In this document: positions 22,591-33,229 of the stretch, one piece after another | Position numbering within the stretch: the first letter of the stretch is position 1 | Layout of the letters: every line of letters starts with the position of its first letter | Program-made: the position numbers and the translations under genes | The notes under the pieces: generated by a model | Database searches by the model: none | What the model saw: only the letters and a program-made list of their open reading frames with translations | Told to the model about the DNA's origin: nothing | Assembly: GCA_028751875.1 (NCBI GenBank) | Contig: CM054144.1 | Location: 25,747,475-25,811,474 of the forward strand | DNA length: 64,000 nucleotides | Reading direction: 5' to 3' | From: Rapana venosa | Taxonomy: Eukaryota; Mollusca; Gastropoda; Neogastropoda; Muricidae

Positions 22591-22890
22591 GGGGACGGGA
22601 TATCTCATTGGTCAGAATACTCGCTCTCCCCTAGCCTTTAAGCCTTTAAGCAGCATCGAGAATAGTTGCCAATTGAATGGGTGACCGTTTGCACGCCTTG
22701 GCTTCAGTAAAGTCCCCCAGTTCACCCAGCTGTAAATGGGTACCTGCCTCTGTAGGGTCAGGGAAGGTAAAGCAGCGAGGGAGAGGAGATGGGTGCTGCC
22801 CTCAATATGCTGGCCCCTGGAGAAGCTGAGATCTTTGATGCTTCACTCCCCTACAGCCACAAAGGTTATAGAACACCTTTACCTTTTACC
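22591..22890 (+). mobile_element. SINE with tRNA-like plus 5S rRNA-like head, copy A
   Basis: It begins GGGGACGGGATATCTCATTG (tRNA-like A box region), followed by the 5S-like stretch TTAAGCAGCATCGAG and GAATGGGTGACCG. The body has CCCAGTTCACCCAGCTGTAA, ATGGGTACCTGCCTCT, AGGGTCAGGGAAGGTAAAGC and CAATATGCTGGCCCC, ending in ACCTTTACCTTTTACC. The best-preserved copy is at 57728-58030. Confidence 0.75.
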
Positions 22891-23046
22891 CATCTAAGGG
22901 AAAGTAAGCATGCTACTAGCTGAAATAGTTTTTTGTTTTTCCCCTTCAACTGTCAGTCACTTATTATTGCAACACATTTTTAAGAGGCCTGATATTTAGA
23001 TTGAGACCAGATGCATTAATTTTAGAACTGAATTTTGCCATTAATT

Positions 23047-23895
23047 TTCTGTCTCTTCGATGATTGAGTTCATCGTTTTCTGGCTCTGTGATGACTGAGT
23101 TTATCATTTTCTGTCTCTTCGATGATTGAGTTCATAATTTCCTGGCTCAGTGATGACTGAGTTCATCATTTTCTGTCTCTTCGATGATTGAGTTCATAAT
23201 TTCCTGGCTCTGTGATGACTGAGTTCATTATTTTCTGTCTCTTCGATGATTGAGTTCATCATTTTATGTCTCTGCGATGACTGAGTTCATCATTTCCTGT
23301 CTCTGCAATGATTGTGTTCATCATTTCCTGTCTCTGCGATGATTGAGTTCATCATTTCCTGTCTTTTCGATTATTGAGTTCATCATTTCCTGTCGCTGCA
23401 ATGATTGAGTTCATCATTTCCTGTCTCTACAATGATTGAGTTCATCATTTCCTGTCGCTGCAATGATTGAGTTCATCATTTCCTGTCTCTACAATGATTG
23501 AGTTCATCATTTCCTGTCTCTGCAATGACTGAGTTCATCATTTCCTGTCTCTGCGATGATTGAGTTCATCATGTCCTGTCTCTGCGATGACTGAGTTCAT
23601 TATGTCCTGTCTCTGCAATGACTGAGTTCATCATTTCCTGTCTCTGCAATGATTGAGTATCATCATTTCCTGTCTCTGCGATGATTGAGCTCATCATTTC
23701 CTGTCTTTGCAATGACCGAGTTCATCATTTCCTGTCTCTGCAATGACCGAGTTCATCATTTCCTGTCTCTGCGATGATTGAGTTCATCATGTCCTGCCTC
23801 TTCGATGATTTGAGTCCATCATTTCCTGTCTCAGCGATGATTGAGTTCTTCATTTAAATTTCTGTCTCCGCGATGATTGAGTTCTTCATTAAAAT
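23047..23895 (+). repeat. 31-bp intronic minisatellite, copy A
   Basis: About 28 units centre on GATGATTGAGTTCATCATTT followed by CCTGTCTCTGC. Each unit has a short dyad, GATGA then 6 nt then TCATC. The array ends about 25 bp before the splice acceptor of exon 2. Copy B is at 30040-30880. Confidence 0.9.
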
Positions 23896-23920
23896 GTTCT
23901 TGTCTGTGTGATGTATGCAG

Positions 23921-24021
23921 GGGCAGAAAGGTTCGAACCTGTGCCAACGGTGGTGGAAGGAGCGGTGGACCGCTACGAGCTGGGGGCAGTGCTGTTCAAG
24001 AGTCGGCGGACCCCTCGGGAG
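23921..24021 (+). CDS. Exon 2 (partial) of an unrecognised gene
   Basis: It follows the acceptor GTATGCAG. Exon 1 ends with one base of a codon and this exon supplies the other two, so splicing gives KIWG|AERFEPVP without a break. The reading continues through EGAVDRYELGAVLFKSRRTP. Codons are GC-rich at the third position, unlike the surrounding AT-rich DNA, which supports real coding sequence. The exon is interrupted at about 24021, where copy B of the 7-kb duplication begins. No later exon is present in the window. The function is unknown to me. Confidence 0.6.
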
Positions 24022-24275
24022 AGTATGAATAGAAGTACTAAACATCTTTCATTTTTATCTGCAAGTTAAATGAAAATGCTCCCGGAGTTGAACTGCAGCT
24101 ACCTTAATTAATATTGGTTAAAAAAAACAAAACAACGCTTTTTTTGTAATCGTATATGCAGAAATCTCACAATAGGTGAACTTTGGAGCTCTTGTCAAGG
24201 AGCACAAAAACAACAACAACAACAAAAGAAGACAAATAATGAGTTAGTATGTTCATACATACTAACATACACTAA

Positions 24276-24622
24276 GATAGCCTAGTAGTTAGAACATTGC
24301 GCTCGCAATCTGACGACCCGGGTTCGATTCCCGCTCAAGGGGATATTTTCCCCTGGAGTTAACATCAGTGCAGACTCCACTCTCCCCAAAAGTCCTTCGG
24401 ATGAGACTATAAACCGAGGCCCCGTGTGGGAACGCACGCAGAACATCTTGCGTACACGTTAAAATCCTATTCCGCTTTTCGGAAGAGTAGGCCATTGTGT
24501 GCCAGTGGGAACAGATGACAGAATTTGCAAATTCGCATACACACGGGGACTGGATGTTGTTAAAAAGCACATAAGTGCTTATTCCATTATCCTCGAAATA
24601 AACGAATGAAATGAAATGAAAT
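24276..24622 (+). mobile_element. Full-length tRNA-derived SINE, family 1 (copy B)
   Basis: Nearly identical to 17271-17615, including the B box GGGTTCGATTCCCGC and the AATGA-repeat tail; the shared site and tail show it was duplicated with the block rather than inserted twice. A 10-bp-arm hairpin precedes it at 24243-24266. Confidence 0.85.
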
Positions 24623-24644
24623 ACCTGATAATTTCTTTCCATTT

Positions 24645-25475
24645 CCTGATGTGATGTTGCAGGGCCTGAAGTTCTTCACACGAGATGCCGCCCGATGGGA
24701 TGTTGCTTGACTCGTTTCCTGAGGTGATGTCGCCGGACGGGGTGTTAACTGAAGGGATGTTTCCCATCGGAATGTTTCCTCGCATGATGTTTCCTGTCGG
24801 GATGTCGGATGACGAGATGTCGGATGACGAGATGTCAGCTGATGGGATGTCAGCTGATGGGATGTTTCCCGGCGAAGTGTTTCCTGTCTGGTTGTTCCCC
24901 CACGGGATGGTTCCTCACGGGATGTCTGCTCACGGGATGTTTCCTGGCGGGATGTCGGCTCACGGGATGTTTCCTGGCGGGATGCCGGCTCACGGGATGT
25001 TTCCTGGCGGGATGTCGGCTCACGGGATGTTTCCTGACGGGATGTTTCCTGGCGGGATGTCGGCTCACGGGATGTTTCCTGGCGGGATGTCGGCTCACGG
25101 GATGTTTCCTGGCGGGATGATTTCTGACGGGATGTTTCCTGGCGGGATGTCGGCTCACGGGATGTTTCCTGGCGGGATGATTTCTGACGGGATGTTTCCT
25201 GACGGGATGTCGGCTGATGAGATGGTTCCTGACGGGATGATTTCTGATGGGATGTTTCCTGACGGGATGTCGGCTGATGAGATGGTTCCTGACGGAATGA
25301 TTTCTGATGGGATGTTTCCTGACGGGATGTCGGCTGATGAGATGGTTCCTGACGGAATGATTTCTGATGGGATGTTTCCTGACGGGATGTCGGCTGATGG
25401 GATGGTTCCTGAATGTGGGCTGACGGGTTGTTTCCCGGCAGGATGTTTCGGGTGTGATGTTTCCTGATGGACTCG
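24645..25475 (+). repeat. GGGATG minisatellite (15/30-bp), copy B
   Basis: This array is more homogeneous than copy A. The right part shifts to a 60-bp higher-order unit in which GATGTCGGCTGATGAGATGG and ATGATTTCTGATGGGATG alternate (about 25195-25410, roughly 3.5 units). It is open for 260 codons on plus and 222 on minus because the unit length is a multiple of 3. Confidence 0.9.
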
Positions 25476-26297
25476 TTGTACTCTCCTCTCTCCCATAACT
25501 GGTGAAACGGATGTGCACCTATGAGTTAGAAAAACAAAAAACAAAACAAAAACAAAAACTAAACCAACTAAATAGCGAAAGGAAACAATGTACGAAGAAA
25601 ATTTACTCAAAATTAAAAATAAATAAATAAAGATTAACAAAGACCTTATGAGTAAAGAGTCGGGTAAGCGAGAACAGGAGAAGATGGAAGTGAAGAATGG
25701 GCAAGTGTCCAGTACCAAACATCTTTAAATTCTCTCTGCAAGTTAAATGAAAATGTTCCCCTTGGTTCAAATGCAGCTGTCTTAATATTGGAACAAAATA
25801 TTGTTTACACAGAAATCTCAACATAGGTGAACTTTGGAGCTCTATCCAAGAAGCAAAAGAAAAAGGAAAATGGCCAAAACAATGGACCAAGAAAAGTTTC
25901 AGATATAGACAAGAAAAAGCAATGATATGAACACCATACCTCTCTTTCAGGAAATGCAGCTCATAATGGCTACCACCTGATACGTCAGGTCGCCGACACT
26001 TATGTCGGCCCCACAGCTTCTGAAAACAGTAAGTAAGTCAGCATCATAAAGCTGAAAATCCTAGTTTAACTAGATTAGGTGTCAAAATTTTATAACTTGA
26101 TAAGATTTTATTCACAATGCTTCTTCTCCAGCCTTTTTTTACCCTTCCAACAATTTAGTTGAATTCAAATCAGTCAGTTGATAGTTAAAACATCTGTGTT
26201 TAAATACCACGATTTTTTTTTCATTTAAATTACACTATTTCAGGTTGTTGTTTTTTTAAATGCTAACAGAGGCATTTAAAAAAAAAGTTATGATACC

Positions 26298-26331
<34 letters not shown>

Positions 26332-26726
26332 CCACCCATCCCAATCTGATACAGATGCTACTATGCATCAACCAAACATGCTCTTTACATGTAAAAATCC
26401 TACGTCTCAGTTTAACAGAAAGTGATCCAAAAAAATCCTAAACATATACTAGCAGCCAAAACCTTAGAGGATCATGTACAGTAAAGTTGTTCAACTGTAC
26501 CTGTAGTTCGTACTGTGCTTACGCATGCAAGGACTTGATAGAGCCACTCCCCCCTGTTGAAAACCCCACTCCTAAAGCAGCCAGTTGCCCAGATGACCCA
26601 ATCCACATGATGACTCACCAGGTTACAACACACGTGAAATAAAGAAATAAAGGATGGGAAGGAGTCTAGCTAAGGGAATACTTGTACACTGTGAGTAGGT
26701 GACGAGTCACAGTCCCTCATGACCAC
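25476..26726. other. Minisatellite flank and unassigned sequence, copy B
   Basis: Duplicate of 18531-19770. It contains the flanking module, a SINE-like 3' end and a poly-C run of about 29. No gene is visible. Confidence 0.5.
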
Positions 26727-27120
26727 CGTCTCAGAGGCTTTGTATGCGGTGGTGTTTTCGGACACCAGATCTGTCTCAGGCTTTGTATGCGGTGGTGTTT
26801 TTTTTACACCAGATCTGTCTCAGGCTTTGTATGCGGTGGTGTTTTTTTTACACCAGATCTGTCTCAGGCTTTGTATGCAGTGGTGTTTTTTTAACACCAG
26901 ATCTGTCTCAGGCCTTGTATACTGTGGTGTTTTTTGACACCACATTTGTCTCAGGCTTTGTATACGGTGGTCTTGTTTTTTGACACCAGATTTGTCTCAG
27001 GCTTTGTATACGGTGGTGTTTTTTGACACCAGATCTGTCTCAGGCTTTGTATACGGTGTTGTTTTTTGACACCATATTTGTCTAAAGGTTTTGTATACGG
27101 TGGTGTTTTTGGACACCAGA
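26727..27120 (+). repeat. Hairpin minisatellite (41-45-bp units), copy B
   Basis: About nine units of the GTCTCAGGCTTTGTAT type, each with GGTGT-(T)n-ACACC as a potential hairpin. There is one more 44-bp unit than in copy A. Short open frames across it are repeat artefacts. Confidence 0.9.
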
Positions 27121-27129
27121 TTAGTCCTA

Positions 27130-27390
27130 TTGCAAAATTCGCCAGTCAGGAAGAGGATGGCAAAAACACATCAGTGCCAACTCCATCCTCCCGACAGTCC
27201 TTTAAAGGATGAGACTATAAACCGAGGACCCGTGTGCGAACGCACGCAGAACATCTCGCACACACGTTATAACCTGTTCCCTCTTTTGGAAGAGCAGGCC
27301 ATCGTGTACTGCTAGGAAGGGATGGTACGATTTGCACACGGGAACTGAATTAAGAAAGCTCATGAGTGCTCTCTCTCTCTCTCTCTCACT
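27130..27390 (+). mobile_element. SINE family 1 body plus (CT)n, copy B
   Basis: Duplicate of 20140-20410. The CT run at 27370-27388 is shorter than in copy A and precedes the putative splice acceptor of exon 1. Confidence 0.75.
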
Positions 27391-27432
27391 GATTTTTTTG
27401 GGTATGGGTCCTAGTTTTCATTATGGATACAG

Positions 27433-27986
27433 ACCTACCAAAATAAGCTGCAGGACAGGCTTACTGCCCAATTTAAAGAAGAACAAAGTTGCGAAAAGTG
27501 GCACAAATCACACGTCATACCCAAGACGAACGACGTCATTACCACACAGACGTCAAGATGTGATGGCGTCAGGCAGCCAGCTGCAGCCAGATCAGCAGCG
27601 GCTGCCTGTCAGGGACAACCACAAAAACCCAGACTCCTTACCATCAACCACACAACCACAAACAACGTCTGCCGTAGGGGAAGCCACTACCAACGTCGAA
27701 AACACCACAGAGAAGATTCGGAGAGTTCCTCGGCCTCGTCCTGTAGCTACCACATCGAAAGCAGAGGACGATTCTCCATCGCCACCTCTACTCGTTGAAA
27801 CACAGACGATTTTAGGGGAGGAGGCAGCCTACGATGCGTCCAAGTATAAGCCAGTGTCTATGCAAGAGGGAGCAGGCACTTTTAGAGTCCATACCATCCC
27901 TGCCAAACTGCTGGAATCTCTGACCACCCACGATGTTGTGTCGGTCTGGCCTCTGCTCAAGTACGAAATAGGTCACAAAATATGGG
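27433..27986 (+). CDS. Exon 1 of an unrecognised gene, intact copy
   Basis: The frame is open from 27332 through 28003, but the exon probably starts at an acceptor near 27432 (GGATACAG|ACC) or 27453 (GCTGCAG|GAC), after a CT-rich tract. It ends at TATGGG|GTAAGA (27986). The first two thirds is rich in Thr, Pro, Ser, Arg and Lys and looks disordered (for example RRVPRPRPVATTSKAEDD). The last 60 residues look like a folded domain: EEAAYDASKYKPVSMQEGAG, TFRVHTIPAKLLESLTTHDV, VSVWPLLKYEIGHKIWG. Splicing to exon 2 in copy A is in phase. I do not recognise the protein family. Copy A has the same exon with three frameshifts. Confidence 0.6.
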
Positions 27987-28110
27987 GTAAGACAGGGTTG
28001 TGATGAGGTTGTTTTGTTTGTTTTATTTTGGGGTTTTGTGTGTGTGCTCTATATAAAAAGTGTGTGTGTGTGTGTGTTTAAAGTCTGTTCACACTTAATG
28101 ATATATTGGA

Positions 28111-28154
<44 letters not shown>

Positions 28155-29581
28155 ATGGAACAAAAAGGAGGGGATAAAGAGGGGCTGCAACACACATTAT
28201 CAGGGTCTAGCAGATTGAGAAATAACCCTATGTCAGGTAGCTTTGGTTTACAAAGAAACATACCAACAGATTCTTTTTTTCCCCGAATTTCAATACCATA
28301 TTTTTCATACATATAATCTAAAACTGGGCCCTGAAAAAGAATAATTATAATGTTTGTGAGATGTAGGTTGCCAGCAAGCATAATACTACATTCTGGAAGT
28401 ATTTGGTTTTTCAAGAATTTAAGCGCAATTTGTAGATAAGAGTTGAAATATATCTGGGACAGATGACCATTTTATCTTTATCTGGAAAAAGTCATATGTA
28501 CATGAATTTCTAATATTGTATTTATCGTGTGTATGATAATTTTTAAACTACTTTCAGGTCTCTCTCATTTCCCCTTGTTTTGGTAATTTATCTGCTATTT
28601 CGTTCCAGTAAATACCACAGTGAGAAGGAACCTAGGAAAAAGCCATTCTAATGGCTTTGGTCGTGAACCAATGAACCAATCATTTTTTTAAAAAGTAAAT
28701 ATTAATTAATAAATTCTGTGTGTGTGCGTGTGTGTGTGCCTGTGTGCTGCTTTGTTATAACTCAATGGAGTGGTAGTCTATTCCATATTGCAATAAAACT
28801 GTGACACGCTATTTTTACAAAGTTATTTGTCCACAGATGTTGCATTTTTTGTGTGTTATAACATAAGTATTTCAGTGAATGCTCTAAACAAAACAAAACA
28901 ACAACAAAAAACAGCCTTTTGACACACACATAGGCTTACCTCAACAAGGTGTAAGTATTGGTTAAGCTAGTTAACAAGAAAGAATCACATTGATTTCACA
29001 CTCAGTAATTAATGTCTTATGCTCAGGACTCGCTTTTAGGCAACATTTGCCAATACTACCTCTTTTAGGGCGTACCTATTCTTTGTAAACTTTTTATGTC
29101 ATGAAAAATCTTCAACTCATGGTGATGTAAGAAAAGCCCCAAACCAGACACTCGAAGTGACCAACAGTTTAAAGGGGAAAAACTCAAGAAAGCTAATTCA
29201 GCTAGTAGCACATGTAGTTTCCCTTAGATTGAACATGCTTGAGGTCGGACATGGGGTCGATGACATTAATTGTTTACAAGCTCATGTGACAAGTTGTACG
29301 TATATTAAAAGGGCGTCACTTGTAAAGCATAAACATCTGTAAATTACTCATTTGTGCACTTTTGCTAGGAAACAATCCAATAAGGCCATCAATACTAAAT
29401 ATTTCAAACTTCTAAACTAATCTCTAAAAAGTACAAGAAACCTGTTTCTGTACACATGTTTTACAACCTAAATTCTTTGAATTCAGACAAGGAAATCTCC
29501 AAATTTGCATTTAGCAAATTTCTATTCTTTAAAAAAAACAACCCATGGTTTTGGCCACTTTAAGACCTGTGTCCCATCCCT

Positions 29582-29880
29582 GGGGACGGGATATCTCATT
29601 GGTCAGAATACTCGCTCTCCCCTAGCCTTTAAGCCTTTAAGCAGCATCGAGAATAGTTGCCAATTGAATGGGTGACCGTTTGCACGCCTTGGCTTCAGTA
29701 AAGTCCCCCAGTTCACCCAGCTGTAAATGGGTACCTGCCTCTGTAGGGTCAGGGAAGGTAAAGCAGCGAGGGAGAGGAGATGGGTGCTGCCCTCAATATG
29801 CTGGCCCCTGGAGAAGCTGAGATCTTTGATGCTTCACTCCCCTACAGCCACAAAGGTTATAGAACACCTTTACCTTTTAC
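29582..29880 (+). mobile_element. SINE with tRNA-like plus 5S rRNA-like head, copy B
   Basis: Almost identical to 22591-22890 because it lies in the duplicated block. Same landmarks: TTAAGCAGCATCGAG, GAATGGGTGACCG, CCCAGCTGTAAATGGGTACC. Confidence 0.75.
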
Positions 29881-30039
29881 CCATCTAAGGGAAAGTACGC
29901 ATGCTACTAGCTGAAATAGTTTTTTGTTTTTCCCCTTCAACTGTCAGTCACTTATTATTGCAACACATTTTTAAGAGGCCTGATATTTAGATTGAGACCA
30001 GATGCGTTAATTTTAGAACTGAATTTTGCCATTAATTTT

Positions 30040-30880
30040 CTGTCTCTTCGATGATTGAGTTCATCGTTTTCTGGCTCTGTGATGACTGAGTTTATCATTT
30101 TCTGTCTCTTCGATGATTGAGTTCATAATTTCCTGGCTCAGTGATGACTGAGTTCATCATTTTCTGTCTCTTCGATGATTGAGTCATAATTTCCTGGCTC
30201 TGTGATGACTGAGTTCATTATTTTCTGTCTCTTCGATGATTGAGTTCATCATTTTATGTCTCTGCGATGACTGAGTTCATCATTTCCTGTCTCTGCAATG
30301 ATTGTGTTCATCATTTCCTGTCTCTGCGATGATTGAGTTCATCATTTCCTGTCTTTTCGATTATTGAGTTCATCATTTCCTGTCGCTGCAATGATTGAGT
30401 TCATCATTTCCTGTCTCTACAATGATTGAGTTCATCATTTCCTGTCGCTGCAATGATTGAGTTCATCATTTCCTGTCTCTACAATGATTGAGTTCATCAT
30501 TTCCTGTCTCTGCAATGACTGAGTTCATCATTTCCTGTCTCTGCGATGATTGAGTTCATCATGTCCTGTCTCTGCGATGACTGAGTTCATTATGTCCTGT
30601 CTCTGCAATGACTGAGTTCATCATTTCCTGTCTCTGCAATGATTGAGTATCATCATTTCCTGTCTCTGCGATGATTGAGCTCATCATTTCCTGTCTTTGC
30701 AATGACCGAGTTCATCATTTCCTGTCTCTGCAATGACCGAGTTCATCATTTCCTGTCTCTGCGATGATTGAGTTCATCATGTCCTGCCTCTTCGATGATT
30801 TGAGTCCATCATTTCCTGTCTCAGCGATGATTGAGTTCTTCATTTAAATTTCTGTCTCCGCGATGATTGAGTCTTCATTA
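30040..30880 (+). repeat. 31-bp intronic minisatellite, copy B
   Basis: About 27-28 units of the GATGATTGAGTTCATC type, in the same order of variants as in copy A with single-base gaps, so the array was duplicated whole and has changed little since. Confidence 0.9.
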
Positions 30881-30937
30881 AAATGTTTTGTCTGTGTGAT
30901 GTATGCAGGGGCAAAAGGTTCGAACCTGTGCCCCAAG

Positions 30938-32235
30938 GTTGTAGTAGAGCTGTAGTTGATTTGGAATGACTTCTCTATGAGCCATTCATGATGTTGACGA
31001 TTCTGCTCGTCGAGCAGCTCGTACCATGTCTGAATCCTGCCTGTTCTTCTGATGAGGATTTCTTCAGCTTGTGGTTTCAGTCTGGTTTAAGGAGCAATGC
31101 GTAGCATAACTTTGCTTGGATGGCTTATCAGACTGATTGTATCTGTAATTTTGGCACTTCTTCAGTCTCTCCTTCTTGGAAGTGGAACTATGATGGATTG
31201 GTCCACTGTTTCAGGCACTCTTTGCTGGTCCGAGATGCGTTGGCAGATTGATTGCGTTAATGCTTGATCATCTCTGGCCTCCGTCTTGATGGATCCTCAT
31301 CCGGAGAAGTTGTCAATGTTCCTGGTGACTTGCCCCTCCTTACAAGGATCTTACTGCTACTTCTACCTCTTCCTCCAGGCAACTGTGTGCTTTCGGATCT
31401 GATTGTCTGGGATCTTGCTCGTGAAGTTTTGTTCGGATCAGCCTTCACTGTAGTTGTACAGGTCGCTGCACATATTCTGTCCATCTCTTCATGATAGTTG
31501 GCGCTCAATCTGTAAGGATGCCCCTCTTTGCTTCAATAACGGAGGTCTTTTGGCTGCTGGGACTTGGTTTAGTACCATGATTGTCTGTACGACCTCCTTG
31601 CTGTCTCCTTCGCCATTGTTCTTCTCCAAACCTAGGAGCAATGTTCTGACAACCAGTTTCCCCATGGCCTCGGTCATCTTCTTCTTATGTGACCTGTTGA
31701 CTGGTTCTATACTTCTTCGGCCGTTTTCTGGGCTTTGTTCTTCTCTTTTCTCTGCTTTAGTCTCCTACGTTGAGATCGCGACAGGTCCAATATCGTTGGG
31801 TAACCCACGGTTAGGTTCTTTTTCCTTCTTCCCAAGATCTCCAGCGCTGTCCTCCTGAATGTTCTTGCTGAAGTTCTCGAGTGAGAGTTTGTTGATGTCA
31901 TAACTTTGGGGGAAAAAGAAAAATTCAATGCAGCAAATCTGCCCCCTATTCTTCAGCTTTAAAAGATTTCAGTCGACTTCGCGGGGTCCTTCGCTTTTCC
32001 AGTAACCGCAAACGTGGATTTCTCTTCTGGTTTCTGGAGTCTTCAGCTGATCTGTAGGGTCAATGAGTCACCATGCGTGGGTACTCTATGGCCAATATCA
32101 GCGCCAGGGAAAGTCTTGTCTGGGCTTTGTTGATGCTCGACTTAAATCGTTTGGGGGCCAAGATGTAGTCAATCTGGTTATGTATCTTTCCATTTGGTGA
32201 GTGCCACGTCGTTCTTCTTGATGTCTTGTGGGGGT
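30938..32235 (-). pseudogene. LINE fragment (endonuclease end and linker), direct duplicate
   Basis: On the minus strand, near 32150-32215, the reading TWHSPNGKIHNQIDYILAPK is the C-terminal part of an EEP endonuclease. Downstream (31260-31930) are linker sequences such as LTVGYPTILDLSRSQRRR and MSANYHEEMDRICAAT. No catalytic SDH box is readable after it. The segment matches 47270-48572 with a constant offset of 16,332 bp for more than 1.2 kb, without an indel until about 32145. The RT half is absent here: the fragment is cut at 30938, where it joins the truncated exon 2 of copy B. Not functional. Confidence 0.85.
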
Positions 32236-32710
32236 ATAATTTGAACATATGCTGATAATTATACTGTGTGAACATTAAATGATATATAATGTGAACATAA
32301 GCTGATAATTATACTGTGTGAACATTAAATGATATAAATGTGAACATACGCTGATAAATATACTCTTTAGTAACATTAATATGATATATAATGTGAAAAA
32401 TAAGCGAATAATGAAATACTGTGAAACATTAAATGATATATCATTGGAACAAAACTGAAAATTAACAGTGTAAACAATAAATGATATATAATGTGAACAT
32501 AAGCAGATAATTATAAGCCTGTTTAAGCCATTAAACGGATATATACTGTGAACATAAAAGATGATTATACTATGTGAACCATAGATTGTATAATCTCTGT
32601 GAACTAAGTCTTATAATAATTCTGAGTGAACATTAAATAAATTACATTGTGAATATTAGCTGATAACTTAAGTTTGTGAGATGAACATTATATGATATAC
32701 TCTGTTGAAC
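32236..32710. repeat. 50-bp satellite array, left arm
   Basis: The unit is a dimer of two 25-bp halves. One reads GTGTGAACATTAAATGATAT and the other GTGAACATAAGCTGATAATT; successive AACATTAAAT words at 32271 and 32321 are 50 bp apart. The units decay rightwards. The same array flanks the big satellite on the right. Confidence 0.85.
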
Positions 32711-33229
32711 GTAACTTTAAAAAAAAATCACTGGGTCATCATTTCAAAGCAAAAACCTGTGGGATCTGAGCACGAAACTTATGAAAAATAAGTACTGAAC
32801 TTTGTAACAGTTCTGAAAGAACACACAACTTCAACAACAGAAACCAGAAAACGTTTTCCCAACAAGATTTCTGTCCTTCTTCTTGCCAGCGCAGCCTGTC
32901 TTCTCCATCCCACAGTGTCCTTATTAGACCAGCTTTGTTCAAAGGGAGGAACATGTTGTAACTGCGTTATACTTCTCTGAAGAAACTTTCACCAATAAGA
33001 AATTTTAAAAAAAACGCGCTCTGATCAAATTCACTTAAAGGCTCTGCAAAGGAAGGATAACTATTGTAAGAGCGTGGTAAATGCGTGGTAGAATAATTAT
33101 ATGAACACGAGAAATGGTGGATTATAAAAATTCATTTTACATGTTGGACTCTGAGTATTTTTACAAGTAGACTATTGACATCAACTATTATTAAAGTGGT
33201 GGGTGAATTGTGATCATTAAAATTGGGAC
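32711..33229. other. Spacer between two satellites
   Basis: Non-repetitive sequence at 32715-33180, then a graded transition (GTGGATTGTGAACATTAC and similar) into the 28-bp array. The minus-strand open frame at 32739-32954 has no supporting features. Confidence 0.4.

Larger units (their letters stand above)
21007..23920 (+). other. Intron between exon 1 and exon 2, copy A
   Basis: It starts with GTAAGA and ends with GTATGCAG, so both splice borders fit the GT-AG rule. It contains (GT)n at about 21715-21747, a tRNA-5S SINE at 22591-22890, and a 31-bp minisatellite that runs almost to the acceptor. Short AT-rich open frames inside it are not supported. Confidence 0.6.
17013..23943. repeat. 7-kb tandem segmental duplication, copy A
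   Basis: From AGTATGAATAGAAG at 17013 to GGTTCGAACCTGTGCC at about 23943 the sequence is repeated almost base for base at 24022-30935. The offset between matching points drifts only from 7009 to 6988, mainly through differences in microsatellite and minisatellite length. Order inside: family-3 SINE module, SINE family 1, GGGATG minisatellite, flanking module, hairpin minisatellite, SINE, exon 1, intron with a tRNA-5S SINE and a 31-bp minisatellite, exon 2. Confidence 0.95.
27987..30908 (+). other. Intron following exon 1, copy B
   Basis: It begins GTAAGA and ends GTATGCAG at 30908, as in copy A. It contains (GT)n, (GA)n at about 28111-28155, a tRNA-5S SINE and the 31-bp minisatellite. The exon that follows is truncated and frameshifted, so this copy alone cannot encode the joined product. 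Confidence 0.55.
24022..30935. repeat. 7-kb tandem segmental duplication, copy B
   Basis: It begins with AGTATGAATAGAAG and ends inside exon 2 at GGTTCGAACCTGTGCC. Only 78 bp (23944-24021), all exon 2, separate it from copy A. Internal order matches copy A. Notable differences are a longer poly-C run at about 26298-26328, one more hairpin-minisatellite unit, a more regular GGGATG array and an intact exon 1. Its exon 2 has lost one base near 30914 and is cut off by a LINE fragment. Confidence 0.95.

Noticed and set aside
24685..25518. Open frames of 260 and 222 codons across the GGGATG array
   Set aside because: They are the expected outcome of a stop-free repeat with a unit that is a multiple of three, and both strands are open equally. 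Kept as a finding only, not as a gene.
31454..31858. 134-codon plus-strand frame, repeated at 47786-48190
   Set aside because: It is antisense to the linker of a minus-strand LINE and is duplicated with it. No domain of its own.
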